DNA of 5,599 nt from Burkholderiales bacterium (GTDB lineage Bacteria > Pseudomonadota > Gammaproteobacteria > Burkholderiales > Burkholderiaceae_C), in assembly GCA_025354615.1 (NCBI GenBank), contig JANXMO010000678.1, positions 1 to 5,599 of the forward strand. The letters run 5' to 3'. Positions 1 through 5,599 of the stretch are shown here, in pieces. The position numbers were made by a program, and so were the translations under genes. The notes below the pieces were generated by a model that had not been told where the DNA came from, made no database searches, and worked only from the letters and a program-made list of their open reading frames with translations. The stretch's first letter is position 1, and every line of letters starts with the position of its first letter.

Positions 1-703
1 GGCCGCCGGCTTCAATCTGCTCGACCCGATCAAGAGCACCATCATCACGCCGGGGCTGGACATGTCCGGCCGCTTCGCCAAAACCGGCGTGCCGGCCAGC
101 ATCGTCACCAAGTACCTGGCCGAACACGGCATCGTGGTTGAAAAGACCGGGCTGTATTCGTTCTTCATCATGTTCACGATCGGCATCACCAAAGGCCGCT
201 GGAACACGCTGGTGACGGCGTTGCAGCAATTCAAGGACGACTACGACAAGAACGCGCCGATGTGGCGCGTGCTGCCGGAATTCGTGGCCGCCCACCCGCG
301 TTATGAACGCCAGGGGCTGCGCGACCTGAGTCAAAGCATTCACGCGATGTACGCCAAAGGCGATATCGCGCGGCTGACGACCGAGGTTTATCTTTCAGAT
401 CTGCAGCCGGCGATGAAGCCCACCGATGCGTATGCCCGTATCGCGCACCGGCAGACCGAGCGCGTTGGCATCGACGCTCTTGAAGGGCGCATCACCACGT
501 CGCTGCTGACGCCTTACCCGCCGGGCATTCCGTTGCTGATTCCGGGCGAGCGCTTCAACCGCAAGATCGTGGATTTCCTGCGGTTCACACGCGCTTTCAA
601 CGAGGCCTTCCCCGGTTTCGATACCGATGTGCACGGCCTCGTCGAGTCGGACGACGAGGGCGCTGACCGCCGTTACTACGTGGATTGCGTAGCCGACGCC
701 TGA
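1..703 (+). CDS. Orn/Lys/Arg decarboxylase, C-terminal part (5' truncated by window)
   Basis: The frame is open from base 2, before the first ATG at 62, so this is the C-terminal ~233 residues of a larger protein cut by the window edge. Upstream codons read AAGFNLLDPIKSTIITPGLD, matching the LDPIKVT-LTPG segment of the Orn/Lys/Arg decarboxylase major family (CadA, LdcC, AdiA, SpeC). Further family signatures follow: GVPASIVTKYLAEHGIVVEKTG, shown here in two parts (GVPASIVTKYLAEH and GIVVEKTG), then SLLTPYPPGIPLLIPGE and FPGFDTDVHG near the C terminus. Family members are about 710-760 residues, cytoplasmic and PLP-dependent, and convert a basic amino acid to its polyamine or diamine (arginine to agmatine, lysine to cadaverine, ornithine to putrescine), often for acid resistance. 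The PLP-binding lysine and the N-terminal wing domain lie outside the window, so the substrate cannot be assigned. The gene ends in TGA at 701-703, converging on fabI. Confidence 0.93.
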   Translation, partial: AAGFNLLDPIKSTIITPGLDMSGRFAKTGVPASIVTKYLAEHGIVVEKTGLYSFFIMFTIGITKGRWNTLVTALQQFKDDYDKNAPMWRVLPEFVAAHPRYERQGLRDLSQSIHAMYAKGDIARLTTEVYLSDLQPAMKPTDAYARIAHRQTERVGIDALEGRITTSLLTPYPPGIPLLIPGERFNRKIVDFLRFTRAFNEAFPGFDTDVHGLVESDDEGADRRYYVDCVADA

Positions 704-717
704 CGCCAGTCAGTCGG

Positions 718-1506
718 TCATTTCAGGCTGTCGCCGCCGGCCATGGCGTGGCTGAAGCCGCCATCCACGTAAGTGATTTCAGAAGTGATGCCAGCGGCCA
801 GGTCAGATAGCAAAAACGCGGCGGCGTTGCCGACGTCGTGAATTGTCACGTTGCGACGCAGTGGTGCATTGGCCTCGACCACCTCCAGCATCTTGCCGAA
901 GCCTTTGATGCCAGACGCCGCCAGGGTTTTGATGGGTCCGGCAGAAATGCCGTTCACACGCACGCCGCGCGGCCCCAGGCTGCCGGCGAGGTAACGAACG
1001 CTGGCTTCAAGCGAGGCCTTGGCCAGGCCCATCGTGTTGTAGTTGGGCACGTTGCGCAGCGCGCCGAGGTAGGTCAGCGTCAGCAGCGCTGCGCCCGGGC
1101 GCAGGCGCGGTGCGGCGGCCTTGGCCATGGCAGGAAAGCTGTAGGCGGAGATGTCATGCGCCATGCGAAAGCCTTCGCGTGACAGGCCTTCCAAAAAATC
1201 ACCAGCGATGGCTTCGCGCGGCGCATAACCGATCGAATGAACAAAGCCGTCGAATTGCGGCCAGGCCTCGCCCAGTTGCGCAAACGTGCGGTCGATCTGC
1301 GCGTCGTCGGCCACGTCGCAATCGAACAGCAGCGTAGAACCGAATTCGCCGGCAAATTCCGCGACCCGGTCTTTGAAGCGATCGCCGACATAGCTGAAGG
1401 CCAACGCCGCACCTTCGCGGTGGCAGGCTTTGGCAATGCCGTAGGCGATGGACCGGTTCGACAGCACACCGGTGATCAAAAACCGCTTGCCTTCAAGAAA
1501 TGCCAT
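718..1506 (-). CDS. fabI: Enoyl-[acyl-carrier-protein] reductase (NADH), FabI
   Basis: This is a complete 262-residue protein, the same length as E. coli FabI, aligning with it end to end by recall. FabI catalyses the last step of each type II fatty-acid elongation cycle, reducing trans-2-enoyl-ACP to acyl-ACP with NADH as a cytoplasmic homotetramer. It is an atypical short-chain dehydrogenase. The N-terminal Rossmann motif is [15 protein letters not shown] (residues 11-25), and SIGYAP is at 91-96. The catalytic residues fall at the E. coli positions: Tyr146, Tyr156 (in [12 protein letters not shown]) and Lys163, followed by [15 protein letters not shown] and a C-terminal YVDGGFS. The start is supported by a GGAG five bases before the ATG on the minus strand. 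The gene is monocistronic in this view, convergent with the decarboxylase and divergent from rimP. Gly93 and Phe203, positions tied to triclosan sensitivity in E. coli, are conserved, so the enzyme should be of the sensitive type (inference). Confidence 0.97.
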   Translation of the reverse strand: MAFLEGKRFLITGVLSNRSIAYGIAKACHREGAALAFSYVGDRFKDRVAEFAGEFGSTLLFDCDVADDAQIDRTFAQLGEAWPQFDGFVHSIGYAPREAIAGDFLEGLSREGFRMAHDISAYSFPAMAKAAAPRLRPGAALLTLTYLGALRNVPNYNTMGLAKASLEASVRYLAGSLGPRGVRVNGISAGPIKTLAASGIKGFGKMLEVVEANAPLRRNVTIHDVGNAAAFLLSDLAAGITSEITYVDGGFSHAMAGGDSLK

Positions 1507-1589
1507 GGTGTCTCCAACCTGTGCAAGGAGCGAATTCTGTCATGCACAGCGCGGCATTCCGCCTGCAAGGAAGCGCGGCTTGTGCCGGC

Positions 1590-1616
1590 TTGACACCGTT
1601 TGCCATTGTCTGTAAT
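1590..1616 (+). promoter_or_regulatory. Possible second, overlapping promoter for the rimP operon
   Basis: A perfect -35 consensus TTGACA (1590-1595) is followed after 15 bases by TGTAAT (1611-1616), a 5-of-6 match to the -10 consensus. The spacer is shorter than the preferred 17 bases, so this would be a weaker or alternative promoter. Its -10 element overlaps the -35 of the TATAAT promoter at base 1611. Its start site would lie near 1623. Confidence 0.35.
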
Positions 1617-1633
1617 TGCCCTCGGTCTATAAT
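1606..1633 (+). promoter_or_regulatory. Sigma70-type promoter for rimP-nusA-infB
   Basis: A perfect -10 hexamer TATAAT (1628-1633) is preceded by TTGTCT (1606-1611) with a 16-bp spacer. Transcription would start near 1639-1641, giving an untranslated leader of about 150 bases before rimP. It lies in the fabI-rimP intergenic region and points at the operon. No better candidate is seen closer to rimP. It is assigned from consensus match and position only. Confidence 0.72.
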
Positions 1634-1669
1634 CAGAGCTCTTCAAAGAAAGCTGCATGGGTATGGGTC

Positions 1670-1699
1670 ATGGGCGGATTGTTCCGGCCCATTTTTTTT
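1670..1699 (+). terminator. Intrinsic terminator/attenuator-like hairpin in the rimP leader
   Basis: ATGGGC (1670-1675) pairs with GCCCAT (1687-1692). The stem continues as GGA (1676-1678) with TCC (1683-1685), closing a TTGT loop and leaving one bulged G at 1686. A run of eight T (1692-1699) follows at once, its first base closing the stem. This is the standard layout of a Rho-independent terminator. It lies only about 30 bases after the predicted start of transcription and 90 bases before rimP. It cannot serve fabI, which reads the other way from 1506, and no gene upstream on the + strand needs it. It therefore either attenuates the rimP operon or ends a short leader RNA of about 60 bases. 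Confidence 0.72.
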
Positions 1700-1706
1700 G
1701 GTTGAA

Positions 1707-1734
1707 CGGTTTTACTCACCGGTTTTTTACTCAG
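1707..1734 (+). repeat. Imperfect tandem repeat, CGGTTTT-ACTCA units
   Basis: CGGTTTTACTCAC (1707-1719) is followed directly by CGGTTTTTTACTCAG (1720-1734), the same unit with two extra T and a different last base. CGGT (1707-1710) can also pair with ACCG (1718-1721) ahead of GTTTTTT, giving a very weak terminator-like shape with a 4-bp stem. It lies in the rimP leader, just downstream of the strong hairpin. Confidence 0.5.
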
Positions 1735-1789
1735 CAGTTTTCAGGCCGGATGCGGTCGGAGTGCAGCAATAAAGGCGGATGCGGACACG

Positions 1790-2350
1790 ATGAATTGGCA
1801 GGAAGCGATTGAACGCACGGTGACAGGGCTCGGCTACGACCTGGTCGAAACTGAACGCGCGCCGCGTGGCTTGTTGCGAATTTCAATCGACAGGTTGCCG
1901 ATCGAGGCCAGTGCCGCAACGCAAGCCCCCGCGGCCGAACGCGAATTCATCAACGTGGACGATTGCGAGAAGGTGACACGGCAACTGCAGCATGTGCTCG
2001 AGGTTGAAGGTTGCGCCTACGAGCGCCTGGAGGTGTCGTCACCGGGTTTGGACCGACCGCTGACAAAAGCCGCTGACTATCAGCGTTTTGTCGGCGAGCG
2101 CATTGTGTTGACGCTTAAATTGCCGTTTGAAGGTCGCAAAAAATACGAAGGCATGCTGCTGGCGCGCGAGGGCGGCTGGCGCATGGTGTTCACTGCAGGC
2201 GCAGGCGCGCAGGCGGTGGAAAAGGCGCTTGATTTTTCGCTCGACGAGGTCAAGGAGGCCCGGCTCGTGCCGGTGCTGGATTTCAAAGGGCGCCGGTTTG
2301 CCGCAGCGGTAGCGCCGGAAAATGAGATGGACGGAGATCGCAAGCAATGA
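1790..2350 (+). CDS. rimP: Ribosome maturation factor RimP
   Basis: This is a 186-residue cytoplasmic protein needed for late assembly of the 30S ribosomal subunit, where RimP helps fold the head region. The N-terminal alpha/beta domain (about residues 1-90) shows [17 protein letters not shown] and [13 protein letters not shown], and ends in the family hallmark SSPGLDRPL at residues 83-91. An SH3-like C-terminal domain follows ([34 protein letters not shown]). It is longer than E. coli RimP (about 150 residues) because of an Ala/Pro-rich insertion near residues 41-50 and a C-terminal extension, which to my recollection is common in Burkholderiales. The ATG at 1790 is the only plausible start and has just a weak GGA (1783-1785) in front. 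Its TGA overlaps the nusA ATG (ATGA, 2347-2350), implying translational coupling. It is the first gene of the rimP-nusA-infB operon. Confidence 0.96.
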   Translation: MNWQEAIERTVTGLGYDLVETERAPRGLLRISIDRLPIEASAATQAPAAEREFINVDDCEKVTRQLQHVLEVEGCAYERLEVSSPGLDRPLTKAADYQRFVGERIVLTLKLPFEGRKKYEGMLLAREGGWRMVFTAGAGAQAVEKALDFSLDEVKEARLVPVLDFKGRRFAAAVAPENEMDGDRKQ

Positions 2351-3825
2351 ATCGTGAATTGTTGATGCTGGTGGATGCGATTGCGCGCGAAAAAAGCGTG
2401 GAGCGCGAAGTTGTGTTCGGCGCTGTTGAAGCGGCACTGGCGTCGGCGTCGAAAAAACTGCACGGCGGCGAGGTTGACATGCGCGTGACCGTTGACCGTG
2501 ACACCGGCGCTTATGAAACCTTTCGCCGTTGGCATGTGGTGGCCGACGAAGCCGGCTTGCAATTACCCGATTCCGAAATTCTGCACTTTGAAGCGCTTGA
2601 GCAAATTTCGGATATCGAAGTTGACGACTACATCGAAGAGCCGGTGGAGTCGGTGTCGATCGGCCGCATCGGTGCGCAGGCTGCCAAACAAGTCATTCTG
2701 CAAAAAATTCGTGACGCCGAACGCGAACAGTTGCTGACTGATTTTCTGTCGCGCGGCGAGAAGATTTTTGTGGGCACCGTCAAGCGGCTCGACAAAGGTG
2801 ATGTGATCGTCGAGTCCGGGCGTGTCGAAGGGCGCTTGCGGCGCAGCGAGATGATTCCGAAAGAAAATTTGCGTATCGGCGACCGTGTTCGAGCTTATAT
2901 CGCCGAGGTCGACACCACCTTGCGTGGCCCGCAAATCGTGCTGTCGCGCAGCGCGCCCGGCTTCATGATCGAATTGTTTGCACAAGAAGTTCCGGAGATC
3001 GAGCAGGGCTTGCTGGAAATCAAGAACTGCGCCCGTGACCCCGGCTCGCGCGCCAAGATCGCGGTGCAGTCGCATGACAAACGCGTCGACCCGATTGGCA
3101 CCTGTGTCGGCGTGCGCGGCTCGCGTGTCAACGGAGTGACCAATGAATTGGCTGGCGAGCGGGTCGACATCGTGCTGTGGTCCGACGACCCGGCGCAGTT
3201 CGTGATTGGCGCTCTGGCGCCGGCCAACGTGCAGTCCATCGTCGTTGACGAAGAGCGGCATGCGATGGACGTGGTGGTGGACGAGGAAAATCTCGCGATT
3301 GCGATCGGCCGTGGTGGGCAGAACGTCCGCCTGGCGTCCGACATGACCGGCTGGCGCATCAACATCATGACGGCCGAAGAGTCGTCAGCCAAGCAGGCCG
3401 AGGAAAGCGACAGCGTCCGCAAGCTCTTTGTCGACAAGCTGGACGTTGACGTTGAAGTGGCTGACATCCTCATTGCCGAAGGTTTCGCCAGCCTCGAAGA
3501 AGTAGCGTATGTGCCGATGCAGGAAATGCTTGAAATCGAGGGCTTCGACGAAGACACCGTCAACGAATTGCGCAACCGTGCCAAGGATGCGTTGCTGACG
3601 ATGGAGATCGTTCGCGAAGAGCGCGTCGACAACGTTTCACAAGATTTGCGTGATTTGCCCGGGTTGACGCCAGAGCTGATCGCCAAGTTGTCTGCGGGCG
3701 GCATCAACACCCGTGACGACCTGGCGGATTTGGCCGTTGACGAGCTGACCGAGATGTCGGGCATTGACGAAGAACAGGCCAAGGCTTTGATCATGAAAGC
3801 GCGTGAACATTGGTTCACGGCCTGA
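2347..3825 (+). CDS. nusA: Transcription termination/antitermination factor NusA
   Basis: At 492 residues this is full length (E. coli NusA has 495). NusA binds RNA polymerase near the RNA exit channel, promotes pausing and intrinsic termination, and takes part in antitermination complexes on rRNA operons. Domains in order: RNAP-binding N-terminal domain (about 1-130, opening [18 protein letters not shown]); S1 domain (about 137-200, [11 protein letters not shown] to PQIVLSRS); KH1 with GVRG at 255-258; KH2 with GRGG at 321-324; then two helix-hairpin-helix-type acidic repeats, AR1 (about 360-417) and AR2 (about 434-490, [18 protein letters not shown]). Having both acidic repeats is typical of proteobacterial NusA; in E. 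coli AR2 contacts the alpha-subunit C-terminal domain and relieves autoinhibition. The start shares the ATGA overlap with rimP. Nothing is missing or disrupted. E. coli NusA represses its own operon, which makes the leader terminator upstream notable. Confidence 0.98.
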   Translation: MNRELLMLVDAIAREKSVEREVVFGAVEAALASASKKLHGGEVDMRVTVDRDTGAYETFRRWHVVADEAGLQLPDSEILHFEALEQISDIEVDDYIEEPVESVSIGRIGAQAAKQVILQKIRDAEREQLLTDFLSRGEKIFVGTVKRLDKGDVIVESGRVEGRLRRSEMIPKENLRIGDRVRAYIAEVDTTLRGPQIVLSRSAPGFMIELFAQEVPEIEQGLLEIKNCARDPGSRAKIAVQSHDKRVDPIGTCVGVRGSRVNGVTNELAGERVDIVLWSDDPAQFVIGALAPANVQSIVVDEERHAMDVVVDEENLAIAIGRGGQNVRLASDMTGWRINIMTAEESSAKQAEESDSVRKLFVDKLDVDVEVADILIAEGFASLEEVAYVPMQEMLEIEGFDEDTVNELRNRAKDALLTMEIVREERVDNVSQDLRDLPGLTPELIAKLSAGGINTRDDLADLAVDELTEMSGIDEEQAKALIMKAREHWFTA

Positions 3826-3851
3826 CATGCTGCGCCCGTGACCTCCCCTGA

Positions 3852-3870
3852 ATGCCGCTCGAGGCGGCAT
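3852..3870 (+). other. Hairpin in the nusA-infB intergenic gap
   Basis: ATGCCGC (3852-3858) and GCGGCAT (3864-3870) form a perfect 7-bp stem with a TCGAG loop, in the 72-base gap between nusA and infB. No T-run follows, so it does not look like an intrinsic terminator. It could be an RNA processing or stability element, or a partial barrier within the operon. The role is unknown. Confidence 0.55.
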
Positions 3871-3884
3871 CGTTAGACCGAAGC

Positions 3885-3889
3885 AAGGA
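3885..3889 (+). promoter_or_regulatory. infB ribosome-binding site
   Basis: AAGGA lies eight bases before the ATG at 3898 and fixes the infB start. It is a better match than the site in front of rimP. Confidence 0.7.
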
Positions 3890-3897
3890 TTGAACAA

Positions 3898-5599
3898 ATG
3901 GCTGTGACCACCGTCGCCCAACTCGCTGCTGAGCTGAACCGCCCCGCCTCTGCATTGCTTGACCAACTGCAGTCAGCCGGCGTCAGCAAGGCGTCGACGG
4001 ACGATGCGCTGACCGATGCTGACAAAGCACGTCTGCTCGATTACCTGCGCAGCACGCACGGAACGGCAGCCGGCGCCGAGCGCAAGAAGATCACCGTGAC
4101 GCGCAAGTCGACCAGCGAAATCAAGCAGGCCGACGCCAGCGGCAAGGCGCGCACCATCCAGGTGGAAGTGCGCAAGAAGCGCACCTTCATCAAGCGCGAT
4201 GACACGCCCGGCGCGGCCGACGCCCCGGCGGTGCCGGATATCGACGAGGCTGAATTGGAGCGCCGCGAACTCGAAGCCGAGCAGCAGGCGGCGCTGTTGC
4301 GCCAGCAGGAAGCCGAGCTGGAGGAAAAGCGTCTGGCGCGCGAGGAGCAGCTGCGCCTTGAACGCGAAGCCGCCCTGGTTCGTCAACGCGAGGAAGCTGA
4401 AAAAGCGGCCGAAGCGGCCGCCGCCCGTGAAGCCGCGGCCGCGGCCGAAGCGGCGAGGCTGTCCAGCCGACCGGCGGCCAGTGCGGCATCGGGCAAACCG
4501 GGCAGCGCCAAGTCGGTGGGCACGCCGCCGCCTGTGGCGCCTGCGGCGCCGGTGCCGGCCCCCGAGGTTGTCAAGCCACAGCTGCGCGTCATCAAGGCGG
4601 CTGACGTGGTCGACGAGGAAAAGCAGCGCGCGGCAGACCTGACCAAGCGCCGCAAAGCGGCCGAAGACGAGGCTGCCGCCATTCGCGCCATGATGAGCGC
4701 GCCGAAAAAGGTGATGGTGGCCAAGAAGCCAGAAGAGCCACCCAAGCCGGAAGCCGGCAAGGAAATCAAGGGCACGATTCACAAGCCCGCCGCGGTACCG
4801 GGTGCGCCGGCAGCGGTCGCCAAGCCGGGCGATAAAAAATCGGTCAAATCCGAGAAGCTGTCATCGAGCTGGGCCGATGACGCCAAAAAGCGGGGCCTCA
4901 AGCCGCGCACCGACGGCCCCGCGGGCGGCGCCCGACCAGGCTGGCGTGCGCCAGCCGGCCGCCGTGGCCGCAGCAGCGATCGTGGCGATAGTGCGCCGTC
5001 GTCATTCGTCGCGCCGGTCGAGCAGCAAGTGCAAGAGGTGCACATTCCTGAGACCATCAGCGTTGCCGACCTGTCGCACAAGATGAGCGTGAAGGCGTCC
5101 GAGGTCATCAAGCAGCTGATGAAGCTGGGCCAGATGGTGACCATCAACCAGCAGCTGGACCAGGAAACCGCGATGATTTTGGTGGAGGAAATGGGCCACA
5201 AAGCCTTCGCCGCCAAGCTGGACGATCCGGACGCATTCCTCGAAGAAGATCACGAGGCCGAAGCCCACCACGAACTGCTGGCGCGCGCGCCGGTGGTGAC
5301 GGTGATGGGCCACGTCGACCATGGCAAAACTTCGCTGCTCGACCGTATCCGCACCGCCCGTGTGGCTGCAGGCGAAGCCGGTGGCATCACGCAGCACATC
5401 GGTGCTTATCACGTCGATACGCCGCGCGGCATGATCACTTTTCTCGACACGCCGGGACACGCCGCGTTTACCGCGATGCGGGCACGCGGCGCCAAGGCAA
5501 CCGACATCGTCATTCTGGTCGTGGCGGCTGATGACGGCGTGATGCCGCAAACGCGCGAAGCCATTGCCCACGCCAAGGCGGCCGGGGTGCCGTTGGTGG
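3898..5599 (+). CDS. infB: Translation initiation factor IF2 (3' truncated by window)
   Basis: 567 codons are present and the frame runs off the window; full-length Burkholderiales IF2 is commonly over 900 residues. IF2 is the GTPase that places fMet-tRNA on the 30S subunit and drives subunit joining. Seen in order: an N-terminal IF2_N-type domain ([13 protein letters not shown] onward, 1-50); an IF2-associated basic segment (KKITVTRKS at 63 to FIKRD at 101); a long charged Ala/Glu/Arg stretch, probably helical (about 114-188); a low-complexity Ala/Pro/Lys linker; a second IF2_N domain (about 383-434); and the start of the G domain. Its G1 P-loop GHVDHGKT is at 471-478, G2 with GGIT at 495-498 and G3 DTPGH at 517-521. 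The G4 motif NKxD and the tRNA-binding C-terminal domains lie beyond the window. The start is supported by AAGGA eight bases before ATG (3885-3889) and by the conserved N terminus. It is third in the rimP-nusA-infB operon. Confidence 0.97.
   Translation, partial: MAVTTVAQLAAELNRPASALLDQLQSAGVSKASTDDALTDADKARLLDYLRSTHGTAAGAERKKITVTRKSTSEIKQADASGKARTIQVEVRKKRTFIKRDDTPGAADAPAVPDIDEAELERRELEAEQQAALLRQQEAELEEKRLAREEQLRLEREAALVRQREEAEKAAEAAAAREAAAAAEAARLSSRPAASAASGKPGSAKSVGTPPPVAPAAPVPAPEVVKPQLRVIKAADVVDEEKQRAADLTKRRKAAEDEAAAIRAMMSAPKKVMVAKKPEEPPKPEAGKEIKGTIHKPAAVPGAPAAVAKPGDKKSVKSEKLSSSWADDAKKRGLKPRTDGPAGGARPGWRAPAGRRGRSSDRGDSAPSSFVAPVEQQVQEVHIPETISVADLSHKMSVKASEVIKQLMKLGQMVTINQQLDQETAMILVEEMGHKAFAAKLDDPDAFLEEDHEAEAHHELLARAPVVTVMGHVDHGKTSLLDRIRTARVAAGEAGGITQHIGAYHVDTPRGMITFLDTPGHAAFTAMRARGAKATDIVILVVAADDGVMPQTREAIAHAKAAGVPLV

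Larger units (their letters stand above)
1640..1789 (+). promoter_or_regulatory. Transcribed 5' leader of the rimP-nusA-infB operon
   Basis: This is the stretch from the predicted start site to the rimP ATG. It contains, in order, three ATGGG copies (1657-1674), the terminator-like hairpin with its T8 tract, a tandem U-rich repeat (1707-1734) and a weak ribosome-binding site before rimP. In E. coli the equivalent leader holds the metY tRNA gene and terminators. I find no tRNA cloverleaf here. The extent rests on the predicted promoter. A regulatory role is inferred from the terminator position and from known NusA feedback on this operon in E. coli. Confidence 0.5.

Noticed and set aside
1507..1640. 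A fabI promoter on the minus strand
   Set aside because: One must exist upstream of fabI, but no -35/-10 pair with acceptable spacing stood out. TTGCAG and CAGAAT are too far apart, so I do not annotate it.
1500..1772. 90-codon + strand frame in the fabI-rimP gap
   Set aside because: It spans the predicted promoters, leader hairpin and T-run, has no convincing ribosome-binding site, and gives a translation with no family resemblance.
1640..1789. A tRNA gene in the rimP leader, as with metY in E. coli
   Set aside because: I looked for a T-arm GTTC motif, a CCA end and paired acceptor arms and found none fitting a cloverleaf. The GTTCC at 1681-1685 belongs to the terminator hairpin.
2563..3818. 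Long minus-strand frames inside nusA (232 and 307 codons)
   Set aside because: They lie wholly opposite a full-length NusA with intact domains. Their translations are Ser/Thr- or His/Arg-rich and show no recognisable motif, as expected of shadow frames in high-GC DNA.
4238..4470. Alanine/glutamate/arginine repeat in infB as a possible insertion or repeat expansion
   Set aside because: A long charged, Ala-rich segment between the two N-terminal IF2 domains is normal in proteobacterial IF2 and varies in length. It is not evidence of a foreign element.
3973..5571. Minus-strand frames inside infB (269, 145 and 189 codons)
   Set aside because: They are antisense to a well-supported IF2 frame. 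The low-complexity Gly/Arg/Leu composition mirrors the repetitive Ala/Glu/Arg codons of the IF2 linker.
1..5599. A previously undescribed system (defence, mobile or biosynthetic)
   Set aside because: All substantial coding sequence belongs to well-known conserved families in an expected order, with no unexplained open frame, array, transposase or terminal repeat. Only the rimP leader holds unexplained structure.

Overview
The window is a housekeeping segment of a high-GC betaproteobacterial chromosome, most likely Burkholderiales and possibly close to Comamonadaceae. I base that on recalled resemblance of the FabI, RimP and IF2 N-terminal sequences to that group and on the rimP-nusA-infB order. 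No database search was run.

Layout. Positions 1-703 hold the C-terminal part of a PLP-dependent Orn/Lys/Arg decarboxylase on the + strand. Only 14 bases later, and convergent with it, lies a complete fabI (718-1506, - strand), encoding the enoyl-ACP reductase of fatty-acid elongation. Positions 1507-1789 are a divergent intergenic region without a credible gene. They carry a sigma70-type promoter (possibly two overlapping ones) and a transcribed leader with an intrinsic-terminator-like hairpin ahead of rimP. From 1790 on, the + strand carries rimP (1790-2350), nusA (2347-3825, sharing an ATGA overlap with rimP) and the first 567 codons of infB (3898 to the window end).

How the genes work together. 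RimP matures the 30S subunit, NusA controls pausing, termination and antitermination by RNA polymerase, and IF2 delivers initiator tRNA to the 30S subunit. They form the classic transcription/translation operon. The terminator-like hairpin soon after the promoter suggests that operon expression is gated by early termination; E. coli also regulates this operon in its leader, with NusA feedback. FabI and the decarboxylase are separate transcription units with no evident link to the operon.

I found no mobile element, CRISPR array, tRNA or rRNA, or defence system, and no sign of horizontal transfer. The most interesting part is the rimP leader (about 1590-1789). Everything else is ordinary conserved machinery.
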